The notes below the pieces were generated by a model. The model saw nothing but the letters and a program-made list of their open reading frames with translations, was not told the origin of the DNA and did not search any database. A stretch of DNA of 8,017 bases. It comes from Candidatus Babeliales bacterium (GTDB lineage: Bacteria; Babelota; Babeliae; Babelales; JANWKD01). Where the stretch lies: the NCBI GenBank assembly GCA_025451595.1, contig JANWKD010000010.1, forward strand, positions 1-8,017. The letters are read 5' to 3'. Shown piece by piece: positions 1-6,471 of the stretch; within the stretch, counting starts at the first letter, position 1, and each line of letters begins with the position of its first letter. The position numbers and the translations under genes were made by a program.

Positions 1-314
1 ATGAAGCAGCTATCAAAAAGAATGAAGAGGCTATAGCGGCATCGAAAGAAGCACAAGCAAAATATGAAGCAATCTTCACATTCTTGGGTGACTTAAAAGC
101 TGACATTAAAGGCTTGCGAAATTCTATTGAAACTCTTGATAGAAACGCATCTTCCAATAAAGGTGAATTAAGTGGAAAAATAGACACTGCAAATAGTTCC
201 CTTGGAAATATAGTTACTGCTATCGCAGCATTTAATTCAGGCGTCAATATCCAGGCAGCAAGTCAGTCTAGAAAAAAAAGAGATCAAAATGGAGCATTGG
301 TCGCATTATCATGA
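1..314 (+). CDS. 3' end of an unrecognised coiled-coil-like protein gene (5' truncated)
   Basis: The frame starting at base 3 is open from the window edge to the TGA at 312-314, giving 103 visible residues, so the gene begins upstream. The first 25 or so residues are rich in Ala, Glu and Lys, and the middle (K-A-D-I-K-G-L-R-N-S-I-E-T-L) has heptad-like spacing of hydrophobic residues, so a helical coiled coil is likely. The tail is Ser/Asn/Ala rich with a basic R-K-K-R patch near the end. No signal peptide or membrane segment is visible in this part. The TGA overlaps the next gene's ATG (ATGA at 311-314), which implies co-transcription and translational coupling. I do not recognise the family. 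A TTG at 84 could be read as a start, but the frame continues unbroken before it, so it is probably internal. Confidence 0.7.
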   Translation, partial: EAAIKKNEEAIAASKEAQAKYEAIFTFLGDLKADIKGLRNSIETLDRNASSNKGELSGKIDTANSSLGNIVTAIAAFNSGVNIQAASQSRKKRDQNGALVALS

Positions 315-616
315 ATAAAAAAATATTTCTTTTATCATTAACATTTTTCAGTATAAGTCGTTGCCACCATCAAAACAATTTTGAGCACTATACCAATAAA
401 TGGCTGCGCGAAAAACAACAAGAAAAAACTCATGCTCATCGCAATGATTTCACCTGCATTAACAGCAATCAATTTGTCGCCGAAAATGTAGGATATCTTT
501 CATTGATAATTCATGCAGGATGCATTGTGCACAAATTTGTTGTTCAAAAAATCAACTCCAAAGCTTTTTGTCCTTGGTCAAAAAAAGAAAAATCGCAAGA
601 GCAGAGTGTCAAATAA
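311..616 (+). CDS. Small secreted cysteine-containing protein, unknown function
   Basis: A 101-residue protein. It opens with M-N-K-K and a hydrophobic stretch (residues 5-15), a Sec-type signal peptide, so it is probably exported. Cys18 lies at the end of this stretch, but the residue before it is Arg, which does not fit a lipobox, so lipoprotein status is doubtful. Cys49, Cys71 and Cys87 lie in the mature part. Residues 84-92 (K-A-F-C-P-W-S-K-K) closely resemble the second cysteine motif of the module protein at 2796-3854 (K-A-Y-C-P-R-S-E-K and K-A-Y-C-T-W-S-E-K). This suggests a distant or decayed relative, though the rest does not align by eye. The only Shine-Dalgarno-like GGAG (291-294) is 16 bases before the ATG, too far to be good, so translation probably depends on coupling with the preceding gene through the ATGA overlap. 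It is followed by the terminator at 660-708. Confidence 0.6.
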   Translation: MNKKIFLLSLTFFSISRCHHQNNFEHYTNKWLREKQQEKTHAHRNDFTCINSNQFVAENVGYLSLIIHAGCIVHKFVVQKINSKAFCPWSKKEKSQEQSVK

Positions 617-659
617 AATTATCAATCTAATAAGTTTGTAGTTTTTTAAACAGATATTT

Positions 660-708
660 TTAAAATCCCCCAAACAGTTAACTGCGTGGGGGATTTTAAT
701 TTTTTATT
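660..708. terminator. Bidirectional rho-independent terminator between convergent genes
   Basis: A perfect 12-bp inverted repeat (660-671 with 688-699, core CCCCC/GGGGG flanked by A/T runs) is followed on the + strand by a T-rich tail (700-708). The 16-base loop contains a further palindrome, CAGTTAACTG at 675-684, so the hairpin may be extended or branched. On the - strand the arm GGGGGATTTT also ends in a T run, so it can serve aspS as well, although the tail there is poorer. The aspS stop codon (704-706) lies inside the + strand tail. Confidence 0.85.
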
Positions 709-2476
709 GAGGCTTACTAAATTTTAATCCATATGAACGTAAGAATTTCTCATCAACGACCGTCGGCGCTTCCATCATAGGATCGTGGCCTCGGGCGGTT
801 TTTGGAAATGCAATCACTTCACGAATAGACGATGACTCGGTAAGTATCATAACTAAACGGTCAATACCAAGCGCTATGCCACCATGCGGAGGAAAACCAA
901 GATTAAGTGCTTCAAGCAAGAAGCCAAATTTTTCTTGTGCTTGCTCTCGGGAAAGACCGATTAAATCAAATACCTTTGCTTGCATCTCTGATTGATAGTT
1001 ACGGATTGAACCACCACCTAACTCAAAACCATTGCACACCAAATCATACGCCTTTGCTTTAATCTGATCCATTGATTGTTGTTCCCAACCTTCTTGAGGT
1101 GAAGTGAATGGATGATGCCGCGCATTCCATTTTTTCTCTTGGCTGTCATATTCGAACATAGGAAAATCAGTAACCCAAGATAAATGCAATGCACCTTTTG
1201 GTATAATATTAAGCATTGCTGCCAGATGAGCACGTAGACGACCAAGATATGTCCAAGCAGTTTCATAGGGACCAGCAATTAAGAATAGCGTATCCCCTTC
1301 ATGGAGATTTGGATACAACTCTTGTAATTGGTTTATGAAGTGAGCTGGTAAAAATTTAGCCACTGGCGATTCTATACTATTATTTTGTCCAATACGCATC
1401 CAGAGCAATCCACTTGCGCCCTGCTTGGTTGCCCATTCCACTAACCCATCAAGTTCTGAACGGGTAAACTGTTTTTCTTGAATACGAATACCACCAATCG
1501 CGCCTTCAGTATCGTCTAAAATCGTGCGTAAAAATTTAAGCTCAGTGCCCAAGAATAAATTGGTAAGTTCAACAATTCGCAAGTCATAACGCAAATCGGG
1601 CTTGTCTGATCCAAAGTTATAAAATGCTTGGTGATACGTCAAGCGAGGCAAAGGCAACTGCAATTCAATATCAAAAAGATTTTTTAATAGGTATCCAAAC
1701 ATTTTTTCTATAAGTGTTTGAATATGATGTTCATTGATAAATGACATTTCAATATCAAGTTGCGTAAACTCAGGTTGTCTATCAAGTCGCGTATCCTCGT
1801 CCCTAAAACAACGAGCTATCTGAAAATAACGTTCTAAGCCGCCTGCCATGAGCAACTGTTTATAGAGTTGTGGAGACTGGGCCAATGCATAAAATGAATG
1901 GTCGTATACACGCGAAGGCACTATAAAACTACGCGCACCTTCAGGCGTTAATTTTGTCAAAATAGGTGTTTCGATCTCGTAAAAACCTTGTTGTTGCAAA
2001 AACATGCGCATAGCAAAAACTAAATCATTACGTATCGCCAAGTGCTGTTGCATCTTAAACCGACGTAAATCCAGGTAGCGATATTTTAAACGCAATTCCT
2101 CATCAATGGGCTCTGCTGAATCCTCTAATGAAAACGGTAATGCTTGTGCCTTGTTTAAAATTTCCAAATCAGTTACTTGTAATTCCCATCTACCGGTAGA
2201 TAATTCTTTGTTAATAGTTTCGGTAGAACGCTCCACAACCGTTCCTTGAACACATATGACAAATTCCGAACGCAAATGATGAGCCTTTTCATGAGCAATA
2301 TGACTCATAGCAGGATTAAACACAAGTTGCATAATACCACTACGATCACGCAAATCAATAAAAATTAAGCCGCCATGATCTCGTCGACGCGCAACCCAAC
2401 CGGCTAATGTTATTGACTGATTTAATAAACTCTCATTTACCGCTCCACAACCAGCGGTACGTTCATAATAATGCAT
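704..2476 (-). CDS. aspS: Aspartyl-tRNA synthetase (AspRS), probably non-discriminating
   Basis: A class II synthetase that activates aspartate with ATP and charges tRNA-Asp in the cytoplasm. From the ATG at 2476 it is 590 residues, the usual bacterial length. The N-terminal OB-fold anticodon-binding domain (about 1-105) contains G-W-V-A-R-R-R-D-H-G-G. The catalytic core shows the flipping-loop region T-P-E-G-A-R (177-182), the aspartate-site Q-S-P-Q (200-203), motif 2 F-R-D-E-D (224-228), G-F-E-L-G-G-G-S-I-R (483-492) and motif 3 G-I-A-L-G-I-D-R-L (533-541, Arg540). Between motifs 2 and 3, about 290-420, sits the bacterial GAD-type insertion. His34 occupies the place of Leu30 of the E. coli enzyme; in Pseudomonas-type AspRS a histidine here goes with charging both tRNA-Asp and tRNA-Asn. 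An upstream in-frame ATG (2530) would add 18 residues, but the likely promoter lies within that extension and family length fits 2476. A weak GGTG precedes the chosen ATG. Confidence 0.97.
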   Translation of the reverse strand: MHYYERTAGCGAVNESLLNQSITLAGWVARRRDHGGLIFIDLRDRSGIMQLVFNPAMSHIAHEKAHHLRSEFVICVQGTVVERSTETINKELSTGRWELQVTDLEILNKAQALPFSLEDSAEPIDEELRLKYRYLDLRRFKMQQHLAIRNDLVFAMRMFLQQQGFYEIETPILTKLTPEGARSFIVPSRVYDHSFYALAQSPQLYKQLLMAGGLERYFQIARCFRDEDTRLDRQPEFTQLDIEMSFINEHHIQTLIEKMFGYLLKNLFDIELQLPLPRLTYHQAFYNFGSDKPDLRYDLRIVELTNLFLGTELKFLRTILDDTEGAIGGIRIQEKQFTRSELDGLVEWATKQGASGLLWMRIGQNNSIESPVAKFLPAHFINQLQELYPNLHEGDTLFLIAGPYETAWTYLGRLRAHLAAMLNIIPKGALHLSWVTDFPMFEYDSQEKKWNARHHPFTSPQEGWEQQSMDQIKAKAYDLVCNGFELGGGSIRNYQSEMQAKVFDLIGLSREQAQEKFGFLLEALNLGFPPHGGIALGIDRLVMILTESSSIREVIAFPKTARGHDPMMEAPTVVDEKFLRSYGLKFSKPQ

Positions 2477-2512
2477 AAGTACACCAATAGTAAAAAAATT
2501 AAATTTTACTTC

Positions 2513-2540
2513 ATTGTACCATATTTCCACATTCTTGTAA
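2513..2540 (-). promoter_or_regulatory. aspS: Probable sigma70-type promoter of aspS
   Basis: Read on the - strand, TTACAA (2540-2535) and TACAAT (2518-2513) are separated by 16 bases. The second box matches the -10 consensus at five of six positions. Transcription would start near 2506, leaving a leader of about 30 bases before the ATG at 2476 and excluding the upstream ATG at 2530 as the start. Confidence 0.5.
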
Positions 2541-2565
2541 CATAAGCCCTATTGTTACCATACTA

Positions 2566-2595
2566 TTGAATTATTAATTACAGATATGCAATAAT
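2566..2595 (+). promoter_or_regulatory. Candidate promoter of the module-protein block
   Basis: TTGAAT (2566-2571) and AATAAT (2590-2595, five of six with the -10 consensus) are 18 bases apart in the short region divergent from aspS. A start near 2602 would leave only about a dozen leader bases before the ATG at 2614, with the AAGGA at 2602-2606 almost at the transcript end. This is a weak prediction, since AT-rich DNA gives many such matches. Confidence 0.3.
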
Positions 2596-2613
2596 TAGAT
2601 TAAGGACAGTCTT

Positions 2614-2786
2614 ATGAAACCTAACGTAAACCACAAAGGCTATCAATATGTTTAAAAGAAAAAGATATTATTTTATTAGGAGCATACACTCGAACAGTAG
2701 TAGTAGATCAACGAGGCAGTAAAACTTCTCGTAAATTCTGGGTATGGGGACCAAAAGAAAGTCCTGAAAATAAATATTTGAAATAA
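2614..2786 (+). pseudogene. Frameshifted remnant of a module-family gene
   Basis: An ATG at 2614 with a good ribosome binding site (AAGGA, 2602-2606) opens a frame that stops after 13 codons (TAA at 2653-2655). The -1 frame then continues from 2652 to a TAA at 2784-2786 and encodes I-L-L-G-A-Y-T-R, then K-F-W-V-W-G-P. These match the module end of the next gene (Y-K-L-L-G-E-Y-Q-R, then F-L-V-W-A-P). Restoring one base in the T run at 2651-2653 would give a continuous 57-residue product. It has no signal peptide and lacks the P-Q-P-N-N start and cysteine pair of a full module, so it looks both truncated and frameshifted. The final TAA overlaps the AAGGAG ribosome binding site of the 352-aa gene, showing this was part of the same transcription unit. 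A functional 13-codon leader peptide is an alternative reading. Confidence 0.6.
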
Positions 2787-2795
2787 GGAGAGAAA

Positions 2796-3854
2796 ATGAG
2801 AGCATTCTATCTATTTTTTGTAACTATCATTTTTTGTGCATTTCCTATTAAAACGTTATGTAGCGAGGTTATACCTCTTGACGAAGTAGAACCAGGCAGA
2901 ACCTGTTCTTACTTTTCACAATCAAATTCTGTCTCGTGTACCAATCCTCTTGAAATAGTTCCCGTTGTTGTAGAATATCCCGGACAACCAAAACCTCCTA
3001 ATACCTATACAATAGGTACTATTAAAGCTGATAGTAGAAATATGAATTATCCAGAAGGAAAAGTAAGAGTATATGCACCATTCCCTCAGCCAAATGATAA
3101 AACTATTTTTAAATTAGAAAACGGGTTATTTGAAAACGAAACATGCGTATATAATAATCAATCAAAAAAAGCGTATTGCCCTCGGTCAGAAAAGCCTATT
3201 TTGAATCTTATAGAAACCTCTGATTTTGTAAGACCTGCCAATACGTATTTTCTAGGGACCTACACATCACCGACTACGCATCAACCATTATTCATCTGGG
3301 CGCCTCAATCCAGCATGCCTCAGCCAAATAATAAAGCTACTGTTTATTTAATAAACGCTAAGCCAGTAAAAGACGAAATATGCCTCTATGATAGTTCATT
3401 AAAAAAAGCATATTGTACTTGGTCTGAAAAACCTATTTCTGATATTAGAGAGAAAAGTTTTGCAGAAGACACACCGGCCAAACCTGATTTTCTGTTAGGG
3501 GAAATCCCGGGGATACGCCCAGAGTTACTGGCAGGGGGATATCGATCAGGCTACGCCTGGGCGCCTAAGCCAACTATTCCGCAAATAAACAACGTTAACA
3601 TTTTTCAACTTTACCCTCCCACTGATAGAAATGAATCTACCATAAATACAAATAACTGCGGCGTTTATGATTTGAATGCCAAAAGGGTATTTTGTAAAGA
3701 TGGAAATATTATTTGGAATGTTATTGAGATGCAGTCTGACAGCACTCAACCCCAAGGCTATAAATTATTGGGAGAATACCAGCGATCGTTAAAAACGAGT
3801 GGCTCACAAGGCGCAATCAAGCGGATTAAGTTTTTGGTGTGGGCACCCGTTTAA
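2796..3854 (+). CDS. Secreted four-module cysteine-pair repeat protein, unknown function
   Basis: A 352-residue exported protein. Residues 1-22 form a Sec signal peptide (hydrophobic 4-17, cleavage probably near Ser23). The mature part is four copies of one module: a proline/asparagine opening (P-Q-P-N-D at 97, P-Q-P-N-N at 175, P-Q-I-N-N at 262), a cysteine pair, an aromatic-x-hydrophobic-L/I-G segment (72-74, 151-154, 232-235, 322-325), and an end in Y/W-A-P (93-95, 168-170, 254-256, 349-351). The pairs are Cys37/48, 117/128, 196/207 and 288/300, spaced x10, x10, x10 and x11. The first module lacks the usual opening, and the protein ends one residue after the last W-A-P. Regular pairing and export suggest a disulfide in each module. 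AGGAG (2786-2790) sits five bases before the ATG and overlaps the stop of the preceding remnant. I recognise no known family. Adhesive, structural or host-interaction roles are conceivable but unproven. Confidence 0.85.
   Translation: MRAFYLFFVTIIFCAFPIKTLCSEVIPLDEVEPGRTCSYFSQSNSVSCTNPLEIVPVVVEYPGQPKPPNTYTIGTIKADSRNMNYPEGKVRVYAPFPQPNDKTIFKLENGLFENETCVYNNQSKKAYCPRSEKPILNLIETSDFVRPANTYFLGTYTSPTTHQPLFIWAPQSSMPQPNNKATVYLINAKPVKDEICLYDSSLKKAYCTWSEKPISDIREKSFAEDTPAKPDFLLGEIPGIRPELLAGGYRSGYAWAPKPTIPQINNVNIFQLYPPTDRNESTINTNNCGVYDLNAKRVFCKDGNIIWNVIEMQSDSTQPQGYKLLGEYQRSLKTSGSQGAIKRIKFLVWAPV
2904..3848 (+). repeat. Coding tandem repeat: four diverged modules
   Basis: Module A (2904-3080, lacking the usual opening), B (3084-3305), C (3318-3563) and D (3579-3848) lie within the 352-aa gene. 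B and C remain similar at DNA level: both start CCTCAGCCAAAT, followed by near-identical bases (3084 and 3318), and both code K-K-A-Y-C from a run of A bases. D and A are more diverged. The pattern indicates in-frame duplication, with B and C the most recent pair. Confidence 0.75.
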
Positions 3855-3902
3855 ATTCATGAAATTATAAAAACATTCAATATCATGCAAGAAGGACATT
3901 GT

Positions 3903-4286
3903 ATGAGAAAAATTATGCTATGTATACTATTATCGATGATAAACCCTTCTTGTGCCTATGTTATGCTGCCGCAACCAAATAATATTACTACCTTTGAACT
4001 TGATCCTACGGATAGCAATGCCGGTTGGAAGAATTTGATTTACTGCTTATATGACGCAACAGATCAAAACGTTCAATGCTTACCTGATGCACAGCAAAAT
4101 AACACTGTTTATAAACGATCAAATTTAACCGAAACAACTTCGCTCGTTATGCCAAGAAGAACGGTAGGCGATACGGGCGTTTTAGTAGGTATTATTTATC
4201 GTTATTATAAATTAGATCCTAATAGCGATCAGATTACTCGAGTTCCTTATTATATTTGGAAAATGAGATACGAAAATCCTCAATGA
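3903..4286 (+). CDS. Secreted single-module protein of the same family
   Basis: From the ATG at 3903 this is 127 residues. GAAGGA (3891-3896) lies six bases upstream, and the product then opens M-R-K-I-M-L, a Sec signal peptide ending near S-C-A (16-18). An in-frame ATG at 3885 would put a charged, non-hydrophobic stretch first and lacks a clear binding site. The mature protein starts almost at once with L-P-Q-P-N-N (22-27), then T-F-E-L, the pair Cys48-x10-Cys59 within C-L-Y-D, V-L-V-G-I-I-Y-R (93-100), and ends shortly after Y-Y-I-W-K-M (116-121). It is therefore one complete module with its own export signal (module DNA 3969-4265). It follows the 352-aa gene by 48 bases on the same strand with no terminator between them, so the two are probably co-transcribed. 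Function is unknown. Confidence 0.8.
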   Translation: MRKIMLCILLSMINPSCAYVMLPQPNNITTFELDPTDSNAGWKNLIYCLYDATDQNVQCLPDAQQNNTVYKRSNLTETTSLVMPRRTVGDTGVLVGIIYRYYKLDPNSDQITRVPYYIWKMRYENPQ

Positions 4287-4298
4287 GTTTATTCGTTA

Positions 4299-4334
4299 AT
4301 GAATAGGACTCTTCTACAAGAGAATCCTATTCAT
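4299..4334. terminator. Long hairpin between convergent genes, probable terminator
   Basis: ATGAATAGGA (4299-4308) pairs perfectly with TCCTATTCAT (4325-4334). A two-base AA bulge (4323-4324) separates this from an inner five-pair stem CTCTT/AAGAG closing a CTAC tetraloop (4314-4317). It fills the 57-base gap between the module-protein operon and the converging barrel gene. Neither strand has a clean T tract after it, so it may act as a 3'-end stabiliser or a two-way block rather than a classic rho-independent terminator. Confidence 0.6.
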
Positions 4335-4343
4335 ATATAAAAA

Positions 4344-6293
4344 TTAGAATCGATATTCTAAACCGATATTGATCGTATACGCAGTGTCAGTCCCCAACAA
4401 CGGCACATTGTCAGTATCAACTCCTGTCACATCAAGACGATCTAATATTCTTTGTTGATCTTTATTGAGCGGCTTGCCCTTAATGTCTTTGTAGTGAGAG
4501 CCAGGAATAAATGCACCACCTACGGCATATAATTTAAAATCCTTTAATAGTTCTATATCAAAGAACGTATTTATTTCTAACCCTAAATAACGACTTGCCA
4601 ATTCAGGCAGACTCATTTTAGTTTTTATATCAAATTTATTGGTAGCACGTTGCTGCCAGTATGCAATAATATTTGGCTGTACGTTAAATCTCTTGCACAC
4701 CCATTTTGGCGTCCATAAATACGATCCACCGGTAAAGACTAAGTTGGTAAAGCCAGCATCACTTGATGGTACTATGTCAAATAACCCAGGCCGCGGCGTG
4801 GTAAGAGGTCTTGGGATTTTACCCGGGTTACCAAGCAATAGAGCACTTTTAACGCGATTACCACTATAAATTTCTTGCAACGGAATAAAGCCTTTATAGT
4901 TACCATCAACATTGCTGTCCAGCGGATCATTTATATCTCTATTAGGATCTTGGTCACCAGAAGCAACACCGGCCATTGTAGCAACTCGCATAGAGCGATC
5001 ACAAAACCAATATGCCGCATCAGCAATTGCCATCCAACCTTCAAATTTATTATTATACGGATTAGTAAAACGATGATCGCTATTAAATAACTCTAAATCA
5101 CCTACTTGCCCAATAAACTTACCATTTTGAGATTGGTCTTGAGCCGAATTTTCAATTATTTTTTTTACTTCTTTACCTGCTGCAGAGTTTGGGTCATAAA
5201 TAGCTTTGACCCCATTTTGATCTAAAACCTGAGTATTGATCAGCGTGAACACGCCCGCACGATTTTCTTGATCAATCCTATTGCGGTCCCATCCTTTAAC
5301 ATGTTGTCCGCCAACGTTAAATGCCGTATCAAAGCCAAATTCTATATTATAATATTTAAATTCACCGGCAAGACCAAACGTTCCCAGATCAGACTTTGCA
5401 TCAGCAGGAAACTCAATTCGTTGCTCTGGAACATGATCATACAAAGCATACGGTTCAAATGAAACGAGTTCGTTTTCACTTTTATAAGGCATCCAGCGTA
5501 ATCGAGCTGCCAATAAATAATCGACATGCCCAAACCCACGATCTTGCTTATAACGGTGGCCATACTCTTGTCCTCGAATTTTTAGCGCGGTCGCACCAAA
5601 ACTATCACTGCGATTATCAAGCACCGCTCCATATACATCATATTTTAAAGAATCCCAAACGCCACCGGTAAATAGAAATCCTGGAGCAAACTGATCAATA
5701 GTATTGTTAGAATAAAAACCAAGCAACCCCGGGTTTACGGCATACGCAGAACCAAGCGCAATACCACGACCAAGCTCAAATGGAAAATACCCTAGCATGA
5801 AGTATTGTTCAGGAGCAAAGCTTATATTTAATGCTTCATTAATAGAAAACTTAAGCCATAACTCTCGAATCCAAATGACATTTTTTGTCAAGAAATGTCG
5901 GTGTGGCGCTTGAACACTTTCTAAAATAGTAGTAGCAGCTTCCGTCGTTACGGCAACCGTTTCCGCATTTCCCCAATTTGCCTTGTTTCGATAAGTCATG
6001 AAAAATTCAGCGGCATTTTTATCACCAATTTTCACATCAAGACCTATATTAATATCTAACGTATGTCTATTAAAAAATTGACGGTCAGAGCTTACATTGT
6101 TATTTAATAAATTCATATTGCGCGCATAGAAGCTTTCAGGCCGGTACTTAATTAAAGCACGCCCATGTAACGCGCCCCATGAAAATGTCATCGCTTCTTT
6201 AATCGCAGCCATTGCCATTATGGACCCGTTACCGCCTAGTCCAACGCTGAAAATAATGAGCAAAATCCTATAAAACATTCGTGTCTGTTGCAT
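4344..6293 (-). CDS. Large outer-membrane beta-barrel (porin / alginate-export-like) protein
   Basis: A 649-residue protein with a Sec signal peptide (hydrophobic 10-20, likely cleavage after A-M-A at 27-29). Alternating hydrophobic/polar stretches rich in aromatic residues and glycine run the whole length, and it ends A-Y-T-I-N-I-G-L-E-Y-R-F. That is a typical beta-signal with terminal Phe, recognised by the Bam complex for outer-membrane insertion. Segments such as L-G-Y-F-P-F-E-L-G-R-G (167-177) and A-S-G-D-Q-D-P-N (444-451), followed by a long Asp/Asn-rich loop, recall the AlgE-like alginate export/porin family. That assignment is by eye and the substrate is unknown; diffusion of small solutes is the default guess. 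A strong AGGAG (6303-6299) stands five bases before the ATG at 6293. It is a single gene, divergent from nfo and convergent with the module-protein operon. Confidence 0.85.
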   Translation of the reverse strand: MQQTRMFYRILLIIFSVGLGGNGSIMAMAAIKEAMTFSWGALHGRALIKYRPESFYARNMNLLNNNVSSDRQFFNRHTLDINIGLDVKIGDKNAAEFFMTYRNKANWGNAETVAVTTEAATTILESVQAPHRHFLTKNVIWIRELWLKFSINEALNISFAPEQYFMLGYFPFELGRGIALGSAYAVNPGLLGFYSNNTIDQFAPGFLFTGGVWDSLKYDVYGAVLDNRSDSFGATALKIRGQEYGHRYKQDRGFGHVDYLLAARLRWMPYKSENELVSFEPYALYDHVPEQRIEFPADAKSDLGTFGLAGEFKYYNIEFGFDTAFNVGGQHVKGWDRNRIDQENRAGVFTLINTQVLDQNGVKAIYDPNSAAGKEVKKIIENSAQDQSQNGKFIGQVGDLELFNSDHRFTNPYNNKFEGWMAIADAAYWFCDRSMRVATMAGVASGDQDPNRDINDPLDSNVDGNYKGFIPLQEIYSGNRVKSALLLGNPGKIPRPLTTPRPGLFDIVPSSDAGFTNLVFTGGSYLWTPKWVCKRFNVQPNIIAYWQQRATNKFDIKTKMSLPELASRYLGLEINTFFDIELLKDFKLYAVGGAFIPGSHYKDIKGKPLNKDQQRILDRLDVTGVDTDNVPLLGTDTAYTINIGLEYRF

Positions 6294-6403
6294 AAAAACT
6301 CCTGTAAATTATTTTTTTAATGACAATTAAAAATATTTACTATAAATTAAACATTAACCAGTTCTTTATAAAACAAAAAAAATATCATCTTGGAAAACAG
6401 TGT

Positions 6404-6433
6404 AATATTTACTGTATATCGATAAATTGTCAA
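6404..6433 (-). promoter_or_regulatory. Weak candidate promoter of the barrel gene in the divergent region
   Basis: On the - strand a perfect TTGACA (6433-6428) is followed after 18 bases by AATATT (6409-6404), only four of six with the -10 consensus. It would give a leader of roughly 100 bases. The surrounding 178-base gap (6294-6471) is very AT-rich and must also hold the nfo promoter, for which I see only poor boxes. It contains the short inverted repeat ACAGT-N9-ACTGT (6398-6416), a possible operator. Confidence 0.25.
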
Positions 6434-6471
6434 TAAAAAGCTTTGCAAATCAGCATATTGAGGAGATTATA

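Noticed and set aside
347..367. Lipoprotein signal at Cys18 of the 101-aa protein
   Set aside because: The residue before the cysteine is Arg and the three residues before it do not fit a lipobox; an ordinary signal peptide is more likely.
2477..2530. Longer AspRS starting at the ATG at 2530
   Set aside because: The 18 extra residues are not typical of the family, the probable promoter -10 box lies inside them, and the start at 2476 gives the standard 590 residues.
2645..2660. Programmed -1 frameshift at the T/A run in the remnant
   Set aside because: In the translated frame the bases read as GTT TAA and do not form an X-XXY-YYZ slippery heptamer. The product would also lack a signal peptide and half a module, so decay is simpler.
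3546..3755. Antisense frame within the 352-aa gene, and similar antisense frames within aspS and the barrel gene
   Set aside because: They lack ribosome binding sites and lie wholly inside well-supported genes on the other strand; the composition follows from those genes.
6427..6471. Longer Nfo starting at a TTG at 6427
   Set aside because: There is no ribosome binding site before it, while the ATG at 6472 has AGGAG at ideal spacing and the family N-terminus follows directly.
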